From Peribacillus tepidiphilus (lineage in GTDB: Bacteria > Bacillota > Bacilli > Bacillales > DSM-1321), in NCBI RefSeq assembly GCF_009466385.1, contig NZ_WIAQ01000003.1, forward strand, positions 62,001 to 126,000: DNA of 64,000 bases, in the 5' to 3' direction. The notes beneath the pieces are model-generated. The model was not told the DNA's origin. It worked only from the letters and a program-made list of their open reading frames with translations, and did not search any database. Of the stretch, positions 50,092-60,216 are shown piece after piece. The position numbers and the translations under genes were made by a program. The first letter of the stretch is position 1; every line of letters begins with the position of its first letter.

Positions 50092-51822
50092 ATGATCAAT
50101 CAACTTTCATGGAAAGTTGGCGGACAACAAGGGGAAGGGATCGAAAGTACGGGGGAAATTTTCTCTATAGCCCTCAACCGATTAGGCTACTACTTGTATG
50201 GTTACCGTCATTTCTCATCTCGTATTAAAGGGGGACACACGAATAATAAGATTCGTGTAAGTACGACTCAAACTCTCTCGGTGTCTGATGACTTGGACAT
50301 TCTTGTTGCGTTTGACCAAGAGACAATTGATGTAAACTACAAGGAGTTACACGACAAAGGAATTATCATTGCGGATGCAAAATTTAATCCTCAGCGTCCT
50401 GAAGATACGAATGCGAAATTGTATGCGGTTCCATTTACTGATATTGCAACGGAACTTGGTACTTCATTGATGAAGAACATGGTAGCGGTTGGTGCATCCT
50501 GTGCAGTGTTAAATTTGGACATCGAAGTATTTAAAGATGTAGTTCAAGAAATCTTTGGCCGCAAAGGCGAGCAAGTTGTTCAAAAGAACATGGATGCTAT
50601 AAAAGCTGGCTATGATTATATGAAAGAAGAGCTAGGGGATCAAGTTGGTGCTATGCAGCTCGAAAAAGGGGACGGCAAAAAGCGTTTATTTATGATTGGT
50701 AATGATGCAATCGCTCTTGGTGCACTTGCTGGCGGATGCCGATTCATGGCAGCCTATCCAATTACACCTGCTTCTGAAATCATGGAATATTTAATTAAAA
50801 AGCTACCAACAGTAGGAGGCACTGTGATTCAGACTGAAGACGAAATCGCTGCATGTACGATGGCAATTGGTGCAAATTATGGTGGAATACGTGCAATGAC
50901 TGCATCTGCAGGCCCTGGACTTTCATTAAAAATGGAAGCGATTGGTCTTGCAGGTATTACTGAAACCCCTGTGGTCATTGTCGATACTCAACGTGGAGGT
51001 CCATCAACAGGTTTACCGACAAAACAAGAACAATCGGACCTTATGGCCATGATTTACGGCACTCACGGTGAAATTCCGAAAATCGTAATGGCTCCAAGTA
51101 CGGTTGAAGAAGCTTTCTACGATGCTGCAGAAGCTTTCAACTTGGCCGAAGAATACCAATGCCCTGTTATTTTGTTAACAGATCTTCAGCTTTCATTGGG
51201 TAAGCAAACGGTAGAACCTCTTGACTATTCTAAAGTAGAAATTAGAAGAGGAAAGCTGGTTACTGAGGATCTTCCTGCAACAGACAGCTACTTTAAGCGC
51301 TATGAAGTAACGGAAGATGGTATTTCACCTCGGGTGATTCCAGGTATGAAGGGTGGAATCCATCACGTTACAGGTGTTGAGCATGACGAAACAGGTAAGC
51401 CTTCAGAGTCAGCAGCCAACCGTATAGCACAAATGGATAAGCGTATGAGAAAAATTAAAAACGTACGCTTTAAAACGCCTGTTCATAAAAACGTTAAACA
51501 CGAACAAGCGGATCTTTTGATTGTTGGTTTTAATTCTACACGTGGTGTGATCGAAGAAGCGATGACTCGTTTAGAACAGGATGGAATAAAAGTGAACCAT
51601 GCTCATGTTCGCCTCATTCATCCGTTCCCGACAAACGAAATGCTGCCTTTAATTCAATCTGCTAAAAAAGTAGTGGTAGTAGAGAATAATGCGACAGGAC
51701 AGTTAGCCAATATTATGAAAATGAATGTCGGTCATATCGATAAAATTAAGAGCATCTTAAAATATGACGGGAATCCGTTCTTGCCGCATGAAATTCATTC
51801 ACAATGCAAGGAGTTGTTCTAA
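50092..51822 (+). CDS. korA: 2-oxoacid:ferredoxin oxidoreductase, fused gamma-alpha subunit
   Basis: 576 residues. N-terminal gamma (POR_N-like) domain, about 1-185 (WKVGGQQGEGIESTGEIF, RIKGGHTNNKIR), then the alpha/pyrimidine domain (MAAYPITPASEIMEYL, ASAGPGLSLKMEAIGLA) and a C-terminal transketolase-like part. With KorB it converts 2-oxoglutarate (or another 2-oxoacid) and CoA to the acyl-CoA, reducing ferredoxin. KorB starts one base after its stop. The sequence does not fix the exact 2-oxoacid. Confidence 0.93.
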   Translation: MINQLSWKVGGQQGEGIESTGEIFSIALNRLGYYLYGYRHFSSRIKGGHTNNKIRVSTTQTLSVSDDLDILVAFDQETIDVNYKELHDKGIIIADAKFNPQRPEDTNAKLYAVPFTDIATELGTSLMKNMVAVGASCAVLNLDIEVFKDVVQEIFGRKGEQVVQKNMDAIKAGYDYMKEELGDQVGAMQLEKGDGKKRLFMIGNDAIALGALAGGCRFMAAYPITPASEIMEYLIKKLPTVGGTVIQTEDEIAACTMAIGANYGGIRAMTASAGPGLSLKMEAIGLAGITETPVVIVDTQRGGPSTGLPTKQEQSDLMAMIYGTHGEIPKIVMAPSTVEEAFYDAAEAFNLAEEYQCPVILLTDLQLSLGKQTVEPLDYSKVEIRRGKLVTEDLPATDSYFKRYEVTEDGISPRVIPGMKGGIHHVTGVEHDETGKPSESAANRIAQMDKRMRKIKNVRFKTPVHKNVKHEQADLLIVGFNSTRGVIEEAMTRLEQDGIKVNHAHVRLIHPFPTNEMLPLIQSAKKVVVVENNATGQLANIMKMNVGHIDKIKSILKYDGNPFLPHEIHSQCKELF

Positions 51823-51823
51823 G

Positions 51824-52690
51824 ATGGCCACATTTAAAGATTTTCGCAATAATGTAAAACCTAACTGGTGTCCTGGATGCGGAGATTTCTCTGTACAAGC
51901 TGCCATTCAGCGTGCAGCTGCAAACGTAGGTCTTGAACCTGAAGGACTAGCTGTTATTTCTGGGATCGGTTGTTCCGGACGTATTTCAGGCTATATTAAA
52001 TCATATGGATTTCATGGAATTCATGGTCGTTCTTTGCCTATTGCTCAAGGTGTTAAAATGGCAAACCGTGATTTAACGGTAATCGCTTCTGGCGGTGATG
52101 GAGACGGTTTTGCAATAGGGATGGGCCACACAATTCATGCAATCCGAAGAAATATTGACATTACGTACATTGTAATGGACAATCAAATCTATGGCTTAAC
52201 GAAAGGTCAAACATCCCCTCGTTCAGCCGCTGGTTTTAAAACAAAATCAACGCCTCAAGGATCTATTGAGCCAGCGTTATCGCCAATGGAAATGGCGTTA
52301 ACGGCAGGTGCAACGTTTGTTGCCCAGAGTTTTTCGACTGATCTGAAGGATTTAACAGCAATCATAGAGGCTGGAATTAAGCATAAGGGATTTTCTTTAA
52401 TAAATGTATTCAGTCCATGCGTAACCTATAACAAGGTTAATACATATGACTGGTTTAAGGAAAATCTTACAAAATTAAGTGATATTGATGGCTATGATCC
52501 ATCCAATCGTGAGATGGCTATGCAGACTTTAATGAAGCATAACGGTCTTGTTACAGGAATCATTTACCAAAATACAGAAAGAAAATCCTACCAAGAACTG
52601 ATTCCTGGTTTTAGCGAGAAGCCGTTAACACAATCAGAACTCAAACTTTCACAAGAAAGCTTTGATAAGCTGGTTGCTGAATTTATGTAA
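51824..52690 (+). CDS. korB: 2-oxoacid:ferredoxin oxidoreductase, beta subunit
   Basis: 288 residues from ATG at 51824 (MATFKDFRNNVKPNWCPGCG) with AAGGAG upstream inside korA; an earlier in-frame ATG lies within korA. Binds TPP (GGDGDGFAIGMGH with the following N motif) and a [4Fe-4S] cluster through NWCPGCGDF and GIGCSGR cysteines. Forms the active enzyme with KorA. Transcription ends at a perfect terminator shared with the convergent minus-strand gene. Confidence 0.95.
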   Translation: MATFKDFRNNVKPNWCPGCGDFSVQAAIQRAAANVGLEPEGLAVISGIGCSGRISGYIKSYGFHGIHGRSLPIAQGVKMANRDLTVIASGGDGDGFAIGMGHTIHAIRRNIDITYIVMDNQIYGLTKGQTSPRSAAGFKTKSTPQGSIEPALSPMEMALTAGATFVAQSFSTDLKDLTAIIEAGIKHKGFSLINVFSPCVTYNKVNTYDWFKENLTKLSDIDGYDPSNREMAMQTLMKHNGLVTGIIYQNTERKSYQELIPGFSEKPLTQSELKLSQESFDKLVAEFM

Positions 52691-52700
52691 CATCATTCAA

Positions 52701-52734
52701 AATGCCGAGAGACTATGTCTCTCGGCATTTTTTC
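52701..52734. terminator. Bidirectional terminator between korB and the small minus-strand gene
   Basis: AAATGCCGAGAGAC with a matching TCTCTCGGCATTT arm, T-run on the plus strand and a shorter TTTTG on the minus strand. Confidence 0.9.
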
Positions 52735-52794
52735 GCAAGATAAACTTGCTTCAACTATCCATCTCTGATTTTATCAATATGATTTACTCGTTGT

Positions 52795-53010
52795 TTACCA
52801 GAAGCATCCTCGGTGTCTGTGGTCACGTCTGTCGTCACGTCTATCATCTCTTGCTCCAGCAACAAGGTCATCGATTAGACAGCGGCGTACAGCTCTACAA
52901 AAATCATCTCTGTCAAGCTTAACCTTTGCGTCAAATTTGAAGTCTTCTCTTCTTCTTCTGTCTCGATCGTCAAAAGCACCTAGAACATTATCATTACGAA
53001 AGCAACTCAT
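52795..53010 (-). CDS. Small Asp/Arg-rich protein, probable spore coat or spore-associated protein
   Basis: 71 residues, MSCFRNDNVLGAFDDRDR start, C-terminus of alternating Asp/Arg pairs ending HRHRGCFW. The start at 53010 is supported by AAAGGAG on the minus strand at 53019-53025; the longer frame to 53052 is not. A CATAAGATA box (53049-53041, minus strand) matches a SigK -10 without a clear -35. The charge pattern and cysteines near both ends (3, 35 or so, and 69) resemble small coat proteins, but I recognise no named family. The only confident minus-strand gene. Confidence 0.75.
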   Translation of the reverse strand: MSCFRNDNVLGAFDDRDRRRREDFKFDAKVKLDRDDFCRAVRRCLIDDLVAGARDDRRDDRRDHRHRGCFW

Positions 53011-53223
53011 CAACAACACTCCTTTATTATTAATACATTGTATCTTATGCAAGAAATGGACAAGCGGAACAGTTTTTATCCCATTTTGTTAAGAATGTGC
53101 GTTTTACCTTTTCATGTCATTGGTTTGATTTGGAATAGACTTGAGTGTAGAGGTCGTTCTTTATCCGTAATAGAAGATGAGACTTATTAATATATGTATA
53201 AATATAGAAAAGGAGGATGGGGT

Positions 53224-54399
53224 ATGAAAGGATTTGAATATTTACAAGAGGAACTTGATGTAATGAAAAAAGAAGCTACCTATAGGAAATTAATTCCTTT
53301 ACAATCAGAACAGAGTTCTAAAATAGTGGTTGATGGAAAAGAATTGATCCAGCTTTCTTCTAATAATTATCTTGGGTTAACATCACACTCTCGTTTACGA
53401 AAAGCAGCTGTAGAAGCAATTGAGAAATTCGGGGCGGGAACAGGTTCTGTCCGAACAATCGCCGGAACCTTTACGATGCATGTTGATTTGGAAAAGAAGC
53501 TGGCAAAATTCAAGCATACAGAAGCTGCACTAGTGTTTCAATCTGGATTTACTACGAACCAAGGAGTCCTTTCTGCCATCCTTTCTGCTCAAGATGTAGT
53601 GATTTCTGATGAACTGAACCATGCTTCTATTATCGATGGAATTCGTTTAACGAAGGCTGCAAGAAAAGTATATAAGCATGTCGATATGGAAGATTTAGAA
53701 AGAGTATTAATAGAAACGAAAGATTATAGAAAGCAATTGATTGTAACGGATGGTATATTCTCAATGGATGGGAATATTGCTCCACTTCCAGAAATTGTGG
53801 CATTAGCCGAGAAATATGATGCCATCGTTATGGTTGATGATGCACATGCATCAGGGGTCCTTGGGAAAAATGGCCGAGGCAGCGTAAATCATTTTGGGTT
53901 GGACGGAAGAGTGCACATTCAGATAGGAACTTTAAGTAAAGCTATTGGTGTATTAGGAGGCTATGTCGCTAGTTCGCAAACCTTAATTGACTACCTAATG
54001 CATAAAGGGCGTCCATTCCTTTTTAGCACTTCACACCCTCCAGCGGTTACAATGGCTTGCATGGAAGCGATTGATGTATTATTGGAAGAACCGGAGTTAA
54101 TTGAAAAACTGTGGGATAATACTCGTTTCTTCAAAACCGGCTTGCAAGAGTTAAGGTTTAATACTGGGAAAAGCAAATCTCCAATCACACCGATTATCGT
54201 TGGTAGTGAAGCTCTTTCCCATCAATTTTCTGATAGACTAAAAGAATACGGAGTATTTGCACAAGGAATCGCTTTTCCAACAGTGGCAAAAGGTCAAGCA
54301 CGCGTCCGGACGATTGTAACAGCACAGCATTCAAAAGAGGAATTACAACAAGCCTTAGATGCATTTGAAAAAGCCGGTAGAGAACTGGGAATCATTTGA
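53224..54399 (+). CDS. kbl: Glycine C-acetyltransferase (2-amino-3-ketobutyrate CoA ligase)
   Basis: PLP enzyme of the alpha-oxoamine synthase family, 391 residues from [12 protein letters not shown] behind AGGAGG; the ORF is open ten codons further up. PLP lysine at 239 in [22 protein letters not shown] binds the cofactor ring. Close in sequence to B. subtilis Kbl, but the partner threonine dehydrogenase gene tdh, which lies directly upstream in B. subtilis, is missing here. 8-amino-7-oxononanoate synthase activity is an alternative. Confidence 0.9.
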   Translation: MKGFEYLQEELDVMKKEATYRKLIPLQSEQSSKIVVDGKELIQLSSNNYLGLTSHSRLRKAAVEAIEKFGAGTGSVRTIAGTFTMHVDLEKKLAKFKHTEAALVFQSGFTTNQGVLSAILSAQDVVISDELNHASIIDGIRLTKAARKVYKHVDMEDLERVLIETKDYRKQLIVTDGIFSMDGNIAPLPEIVALAEKYDAIVMVDDAHASGVLGKNGRGSVNHFGLDGRVHIQIGTLSKAIGVLGGYVASSQTLIDYLMHKGRPFLFSTSHPPAVTMACMEAIDVLLEEPELIEKLWDNTRFFKTGLQELRFNTGKSKSPITPIIVGSEALSHQFSDRLKEYGVFAQGIAFPTVAKGQARVRTIVTAQHSKEELQQALDAFEKAGRELGII

Positions 54400-54407
54400 A
54401 TGGAAAT

Positions 54408-54440
54408 GGAGCTTTCTTATTAGGGAAGGCTCCTTTTCAA
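54408..54440 (+). terminator. kbl terminator
   Basis: GGAGCTTTC with GAAGGCTCC (one G-U) then TTTTC. Confidence 0.75.
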
Positions 54441-54533
54441 TTTAATAGAAGAAGTTTAGAAACTTAAACATGCGCACTCCGCTTTTCGATTTATGAACAC
54501 TTTCTTACATTTTTTATCTCTTGATTGGAAGTA

Positions 54534-54562
54534 TTGTTTATTAATTACAAAAGCTTTATACT
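54534..54562 (+). promoter_or_regulatory. SigA-type promoter of miaB-ricA
   Basis: TTGTTT, 17-bp spacer, TATACT, 95 bases before miaB. Confidence 0.65.
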
Positions 54563-54656
54563 ATGATAATGTGTATATTTCTATACACACAATTTCTGAA
54601 ATAAATTAAAATTGTTATGATAATTTCTTTTTTAAATGAACGAAAGGGGTAAAGAA

Positions 54657-56195
54657 ATGAACGAACAACAACGTTTGCAATCACGACAAGTAAAAAATGA
54701 AAATCCAGTGGACAAAAAATCCACCAAGGATTATAGCAAGTACTTTGAAGCAGTTTACGTTCCTCCTTCCTTAAAGGAAGCAAAAAAACGTGGAAAAGAA
54801 GAAGTCAAGTATCACAAGGACTTTTCGATTCCTGAGGAATTTAGAGGAATGGGGAATGGACGTAAATTTTACATTCGCACGTATGGCTGTCAAATGAATG
54901 AGCATGACACAGAAGTAATGGCAGGTATTTTCATGGCTTTAGGATATGAACCGACTGACCGTGCTGAAGATGCTAATGTCATTCTTCTAAATACATGTGC
55001 GATTCGTGAAAATGCTGAAAACAAGGTTTTTGGAGAAATTGGTCATCTAAAACCTTTAAAAATGGAAAAGCCAGATCTTCTTCTTGGGGTTTGTGGCTGT
55101 ATGTCACAGGAAGAATCCGTTGTAAACCGCATTCTCTCCAAACACCAATATGTGGATATGATCTTCGGTACTCATAATATCCATCGACTGCCATACATCT
55201 TAAATGAAGCATATATGTCTAAAGAAATGGTGGTAGAGGTTTGGTCCAAAGAAGGTGACGTTATTGAAAACCTTCCGAAGGTCCGTCGCGGCAATATAAA
55301 AGCATGGGTTAACATTATGTATGGATGCGACAAGTTTTGTACGTACTGTATCGTTCCATACACTCGTGGGAAAGAGAGAAGCCGTCGCCCTGAGGACATC
55401 ATCCAAGAAGTACGCCATTTAGCTGCTCAAGGATACAAAGAAATCACACTGCTTGGTCAAAACGTAAATGCATACGGTAAAGATTTTTCAGATATGAAAT
55501 ACGGTCTTGGCGACTTGATGGATGAAATTAGAAAGATTGACATTCCACGCATTCGATTCACGACAAGTCACCCAAGAGACTTTGATGATCACCTTATTGA
55601 AGTTCTGGCAAAAGGTGGTAACCTTGTTGAACATATTCACCTTCCTGTTCAATCGGGTAGCAATGATGTGTTGAAAATTATGGCCCGCAAATATACTCGT
55701 GAGCAATACTTGGAACTTGTTCGTAAGATTAAAGCTGCCATTCCGGATGTAGCTTTAACGACAGATATTATTGTAGGGTATCCAAATGAAACGGAAGAGC
55801 AATTCGAAGAAACTCTTTCACTATATCGTGAGGTAGGCTTCGATTCTGCATACACTTTCATATACTCACCTAGAGAAGGTACACCTGCTGCGAAAATGCA
55901 TGATAATGTTCCAATGGAAGTGAAAAAAGAGCGACTTCAACGACTAAATGCTCTTGTGAACGAGTTGTCTGCACAAAAAATGAAAGAACATGAAGGTAAG
56001 ATTGTAGAAGTGTTAGTAGAAGGAGAAAGTAAAAACAATCCGGATGTTTTAGCGGGTTATACAAGAAAGAATAAGCTAGTTAACTTCACTGGTCCAAAAA
56101 CAGCAATCGGTAAGCTAGTGAAGGTAAAAATAACAGAAGCCAAAACCTGGTCATTAAACGGAGAAATGGTGGAAGAAACAGTAGAGGTGAAATAA
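54657..56195 (+). CDS. miaB: tRNA-2-methylthio-N6-dimethylallyladenosine synthase
   Basis: Radical SAM methylthiotransferase modifying A37 after MiaA; miaA is 6 kb downstream. 512 residues from 54657, placed by AAAGGGG; an in-frame ATG at 54636 is not preceded by a site. UPF0004 domain with three cluster cysteines ([28 protein letters not shown]), radical SAM cluster [17 protein letters not shown], and a C-terminal TRAM domain. Followed without gap by ricA. Confidence 0.97.
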   Translation: MNEQQRLQSRQVKNENPVDKKSTKDYSKYFEAVYVPPSLKEAKKRGKEEVKYHKDFSIPEEFRGMGNGRKFYIRTYGCQMNEHDTEVMAGIFMALGYEPTDRAEDANVILLNTCAIRENAENKVFGEIGHLKPLKMEKPDLLLGVCGCMSQEESVVNRILSKHQYVDMIFGTHNIHRLPYILNEAYMSKEMVVEVWSKEGDVIENLPKVRRGNIKAWVNIMYGCDKFCTYCIVPYTRGKERSRRPEDIIQEVRHLAAQGYKEITLLGQNVNAYGKDFSDMKYGLGDLMDEIRKIDIPRIRFTTSHPRDFDDHLIEVLAKGGNLVEHIHLPVQSGSNDVLKIMARKYTREQYLELVRKIKAAIPDVALTTDIIVGYPNETEEQFEETLSLYREVGFDSAYTFIYSPREGTPAAKMHDNVPMEVKKERLQRLNALVNELSAQKMKEHEGKIVEVLVEGESKNNPDVLAGYTRKNKLVNFTGPKTAIGKLVKVKITEAKTWSLNGEMVEETVEVK

Positions 56196-56624
56196 GTGGC
56201 TAAATATACGAAAGATGATTTATTAACAAAAGCCAAGGAGCTTGCTGCAATGATTGCAGAAACAGAAGAAGTTGATTTCTTTAAACGTGCTGAAGCGCAA
56301 ATCAATGAAAATCAAAAGGTTCGCGAAATGATTGCGAGTATCAAAAGTCTTCAAAAGCAAGCAATCAATTTCCAACATTATGGAAAAGAAAAAGCATACA
56401 ATCAAGTGCAGGAAAAAATTGATGCGCTTGAAAAGGAGCTTAACGAGATTCCTGTAGTTCAGGAGTTTAAGCAGTCCCAAACGGATGTAAACGACTTATT
56501 GCAAATGGTAGCATCCGCTATCTCAAATACGGTCACTGACATCATCATAGAATCCACTGGCGGAGACGTACTTCGTGGTGAAACAGGCTCAAAGGTTCGT
56601 GCAGGTGGCTCAAGCTGTTCATAA
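56196..56624 (+). CDS. ricA: RicA (YmcA), subunit of the RicAFT complex
   Basis: 142-residue helical YlbF/YmcA family protein. GTG directly follows the miaB stop, with GAGGTG inside miaB. A conserved C-terminal cysteine in GGSSCS contributes to [4Fe-4S] clusters of the RicA-RicF-RicT complex. The complex controls RNase Y-dependent maturation of polycistronic mRNAs and is needed for sporulation, biofilm and competence. Confidence 0.94.
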   Translation: MAKYTKDDLLTKAKELAAMIAETEEVDFFKRAEAQINENQKVREMIASIKSLQKQAINFQHYGKEKAYNQVQEKIDALEKELNEIPVVQEFKQSQTDVNDLLQMVASAISNTVTDIIIESTGGDVLRGETGSKVRAGGSSCS

Positions 56625-56625
56625 T

Positions 56626-56663
56626 AAAAAAATCCTTGCTTTATTACAAGCAAGGATTTTTTT
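56626..56663 (+). terminator. ricA terminator
   Basis: AAAAAATCCTTGCTT with AAGCAAGGATTTTTTT; loop of four to five bases. Confidence 0.93.
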
Positions 56664-56751
56664 ATTTTCCAAGTGAAACCAACTGAACAGCCCTTCCTCT
56701 GTGATTTTGATCGTTAATCGTGACACATATCCCGGTATGCTGCATAAAATG

Positions 56752-56829
56752 AGATATAAAACACGCACACATACCAGATATTTTTATAGAAATTATTCGC
56801 ACACTAGTCGTTTATACCGCATAGGATGA
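56752..56829 (+). promoter_or_regulatory. cotE promoter region, candidate SigE and SigK sites
   Basis: SigK-like: CACA (56800-56803), 16 bases, CATAGGATG (56820-56828), the same form as the dpaA promoter. A weaker SigE-like -10 CATACCAG lies at 56770 with ATATAAA upstream. cotE has SigE and SigK promoters in B. subtilis. The SigK site is the better supported. Confidence 0.5.
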
Positions 56830-56859
56830 AATGAAACTGAATGAGGAGGGTTCGCTTAA

Positions 56860-57402
56860 ATGTCATATTATAGAGAAATAATCACAAAGGCAGTCGTAGC
56901 AAAAGGACGTAAATTTACAAAGTCCTGCGATACAATCGCGCCACAACATCATCCTTCCAGCATTCTCGGTTGTTGGATTATTAATCATTCATATACTGCC
57001 AAAAAGGTCGGAAAAAGAGTTGAAATAACAGGCTGCTATGATATCAGCATTTGGTATTCCTACAACAAGAATACAAAAACAGATGTTAAAACAGAAACGG
57101 TCCATTACAAAGATGAAATAAAACTAAAATACCGCGATCGAGATTGTTATGATGATAACGAAGTAATTGCAAGGGTTGTACAACAGCCAAACTGTATTGA
57201 AGCATGCATTTCTTCATGTGGAAAGAAAGTTGAAGTACATGTGGAAAGAGAATTCTATGTCGAAGTAATCGGTGAAACAAAGGTGTGTGTAGCAGTAAAT
57301 CCAAAAGGCTGTTCAGACGATGATGATGAATGGTACAATGAAGTGGATGACGACGAGTTTGATGAAATTGATCCAGACTTTATTGTCGAGCGTGAAAAAT
57401 AA
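56860..57402 (+). CDS. cotE: Outer spore coat morphogenetic protein CotE
   Basis: 180 residues, [20 protein letters not shown] start and a very acidic C-terminal tail (DDDDEW...DEIDPDF), as in other CotE proteins. Organises outer coat (and exosporium) assembly around the forespore in the mother cell. ATG after GAGGAGG. Its tail is the region that interacts with coat proteins in B. subtilis. Confidence 0.97.
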   Translation: MSYYREIITKAVVAKGRKFTKSCDTIAPQHHPSSILGCWIINHSYTAKKVGKRVEITGCYDISIWYSYNKNTKTDVKTETVHYKDEIKLKYRDRDCYDDNEVIARVVQQPNCIEACISSCGKKVEVHVEREFYVEVIGETKVCVAVNPKGCSDDDDEWYNEVDDDEFDEIDPDFIVEREK

Positions 57403-57414
57403 GCAAGTCCTCTG

Positions 57415-57443
57415 AACTAGGGAGAGTTCTTCCTAGTTTTTTC
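57415..57443 (+). terminator. cotE terminator
   Basis: AACTAGG with CCTAGTT, then TTTTTC. Confidence 0.8.
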
Positions 57444-57507
57444 TTTGAAATCAATACCATTTACGATTTTCCCAATTCATTAAATGAGATTTTCCCATTT
57501 GTTTAAC

Positions 57508-57536
57508 TTAGACCGTTGGAACTGTTATGATATAAT
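57508..57536 (+). promoter_or_regulatory. SigA promoter of mutSL
   Basis: TTAGAC, 17-bp spacer, extended -10 TGATATAAT, 45 bases upstream of mutS. Confidence 0.85.
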
Positions 57537-57580
57537 ATGGTTTACTGATAGAATATATTGGGGAAAGGTTTTGAAGGTAC

Positions 57581-60190
57581 ATGGCTACATATACGCCAAT
57601 GATTCAACAATATTTGACAATTAAGGCAGACTATCAAGATGCCTTTTTATTTTTTCGTTTAGGCGATTTTTACGAAATGTTTTTTGATGATGCCATTAAA
57701 GCATCACAAGAGCTTGAAATCACCTTAACGAGCAGAGATGGCGGGGGAGACGAACGTATCCCGATGTGCGGGGTCCCTTACCATTCAGCTGCCAATTATA
57801 TTGAAACGTTAATTGAACGTGGCTACAAAGTAGCAATTTGTGAACAGACAGAAGATCCAAAGCAAGCAAAAGGGGTCGTTAAAAGAGAGGTCGTTCAGCT
57901 CATTACCCCTGGTACCATTATGCAAGGGAGAGGAATTGAAGATAAAGAAAACAACTTTATCGCAGCTGTTTCCTTGTTCGATGATGGAACATTCGGTTTT
58001 GCTTATAATGATTTGTCAACAGGTGAAAATAAAGTAACTCTTCTAGGCGAAAATTTTCAAGAGGTCATCAATGAAATAGCTTCCATTGGAGCAAAGGAAG
58101 TGGTTGTAGATGACACTTTTCCGGAGCAATTGAAAAAAGACTTAAAGGAAAAGTTTTTCATAACGATCAGCTTGGAGAATGAGACTTCTATATCCAAGTC
58201 TTTTGAACATTTGTTAACCGATTTAGATGATGAAAAACTTGAACAAACCATGAGCACCTTGTTACATTATTTGTTCCGGACTCAAAAAAGAAGCTTAGAT
58301 CATTTACAAAAAGCAAAATCATACAATACAAATCAGTTTTTGAAAATTGATTACTATTCAAAAAGAAATTTAGAGTTAACAGAAACAATCAGGACTAAAG
58401 GAAAAAAAGGGTCACTTCTTTGGCTATTAGACGAAACGAAAACTGCGATGGGCGGTCGTTTATTAAAGCAATGGATCGACAAGCCCCTCATTCAAAAGAA
58501 GGAAATTGAGCGACGACATCGTATCGTAGAGAGCATGATTAACCATTATTTTGAACGAGAAGAGCTAAGAGAAGGACTAAAAGAAGTGTATGACCTAGAA
58601 CGCCTATCTGGAAGAGTAGCGTTTGGAAATGTTAATGCACGAGACCTCATTCAATTAAAAAAATCGTTGCAGCAAATTCCTGCCATTGCTCATATGCTAA
58701 ATCGTTTTCAAAATGAAGATCTTCAGCATTTAGCTAATCAATTAGACCCTTGTGAAGAGCTTACCGACCTTCTAGAACGATCCATTGTAGACAACCCTCC
58801 GATTTCAGTTAAAGAGGGAAATATTATACGAGATGGATACAATGCAGAATTAGATCAATACCGTGATGCAAGCAGGAATGGAAAAACATGGATCGCAAAA
58901 CTTGAGAAGGAAGAAAGAGAACGAACAGGCATTAAATCGTTAAAAATAGGATATAACCGTGTTTTTGGTTACTATATTGAAGTGACCAAAGCAAATCTTC
59001 AATTTTTAGAAGAAGGAAGATACGAGCGTAAACAGACGTTATCAAATGCCGAGCGTTTTATTACTCCGGAATTGAAGGAGAAAGAAGCGCTAATTCTTCA
59101 AGCAGAAGAGAAAATTGTAGATTTAGAATATGAACTTTTTCTCTCCATTCGAGAGGAAGTAAAAACATATATTCCTAGACTTCAGGCTCTCGCTCGCATT
59201 ATTAGTGAATTGGATGTTCTACAATGTTTTGCAACAGTAAGTGAAAAACGACACTACGTAAAACCATCATTCTCTGATGAGCGAAAAATCATAATTAAAG
59301 ACGGGCGTCATCCTGTTGTGGAAAAGGTGATGAAGTCACAGGAATATGTACCAAATGATTGTTATATGGATCAGGAGCGCGAAATCCTATTAATTACCGG
59401 TCCGAATATGTCAGGTAAAAGTACGTATATGAGACAAATTGCTTTAACTGCGATTTTAGCCCAAGTAGGTTGTTTTGTTCCTGCTTCAGAAGCTATACTG
59501 CCGATCTTCGACCAAATTTTTACACGAATTGGAGCGGCCGACGATTTAATATCCGGTCAAAGCACATTTATGGTCGAAATGCTCGAGGCTAAAAATGCCA
59601 TTGCTCACGCTACAAAAAACAGTTTAATTCTTTTTGATGAAATCGGACGCGGAACTTCTACTTACGACGGAATGGCTCTTGCTCAAGCGATCATTGAGTA
59701 TATTCATAACCACATCGGAGCTAAGACGTTATTTTCTACCCATTATCATGAGCTGACAAGCTTAGAAGAAGAATTGCCAAATCTAAAGAATATTCATGTA
59801 AGCGCAATTGAGCAAAATGGTAAAGTCGTTTTTCTTCATAAAATAAAAGAAGGACCTGCAGACAAAAGCTACGGGATTCATGTAGCGCAATTGGCAGAGT
59901 TACCTCCTTCTCTGATAAAACGAGCAAATGAAATTCTCGTTCAGCTAGAAGCAGGTTCTAATACTAGAGAAGAGGTAACAAAAGAAAGAAAAAGTTCGAT
60001 TGAAGAAACAGCTGCTCAGCTTTCTTTCTTTACAGATGAAATAGTACCAAAAGCTGAAAAAGAAACTTCATCGGAAAAGAAATTACTACAAGAATTATCG
60101 TCACTAAACTTGTTAGAGATGACACCTTTAGATGCCTTGAACACACTTTATAAATTGCAGAAAAAGCTTAAATCTCAGCAAAACTCCTAA
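57581..60190 (+). CDS. mutS: DNA mismatch repair protein MutS
   Basis: 869 residues. Mismatch-binding domain I ([15 protein letters not shown] with the Phe-x-Glu motif), connector, lever and clamp domains, and the ABC ATPase with Walker [10 protein letters not shown] near 607 and [20 protein letters not shown] sequence near residue 813 is the beta-clamp binding motif. Starts an operon with mutL 26 bases downstream. Confidence 0.98.
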   Translation: MATYTPMIQQYLTIKADYQDAFLFFRLGDFYEMFFDDAIKASQELEITLTSRDGGGDERIPMCGVPYHSAANYIETLIERGYKVAICEQTEDPKQAKGVVKREVVQLITPGTIMQGRGIEDKENNFIAAVSLFDDGTFGFAYNDLSTGENKVTLLGENFQEVINEIASIGAKEVVVDDTFPEQLKKDLKEKFFITISLENETSISKSFEHLLTDLDDEKLEQTMSTLLHYLFRTQKRSLDHLQKAKSYNTNQFLKIDYYSKRNLELTETIRTKGKKGSLLWLLDETKTAMGGRLLKQWIDKPLIQKKEIERRHRIVESMINHYFEREELREGLKEVYDLERLSGRVAFGNVNARDLIQLKKSLQQIPAIAHMLNRFQNEDLQHLANQLDPCEELTDLLERSIVDNPPISVKEGNIIRDGYNAELDQYRDASRNGKTWIAKLEKEERERTGIKSLKIGYNRVFGYYIEVTKANLQFLEEGRYERKQTLSNAERFITPELKEKEALILQAEEKIVDLEYELFLSIREEVKTYIPRLQALARIISELDVLQCFATVSEKRHYVKPSFSDERKIIIKDGRHPVVEKVMKSQEYVPNDCYMDQEREILLITGPNMSGKSTYMRQIALTAILAQVGCFVPASEAILPIFDQIFTRIGAADDLISGQSTFMVEMLEAKNAIAHATKNSLILFDEIGRGTSTYDGMALAQAIIEYIHNHIGAKTLFSTHYHELTSLEEELPNLKNIHVSAIEQNGKVVFLHKIKEGPADKSYGIHVAQLAELPPSLIKRANEILVQLEAGSNTREEVTKERKSSIEETAAQLSFFTDEIVPKAEKETSSEKKLLQELSSLNLLEMTPLDALNTLYKLQKKLKSQQNS

Positions 60191-60216
60191 ACTTCTATAA
60201 ATAGGGAGGTGAAAGA

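Noticed and set aside
52662-52922. Plus-strand frame overlapping the korB end
   Set aside because: No start site, runs through the terminator and antisense to the better supported small minus-strand gene.
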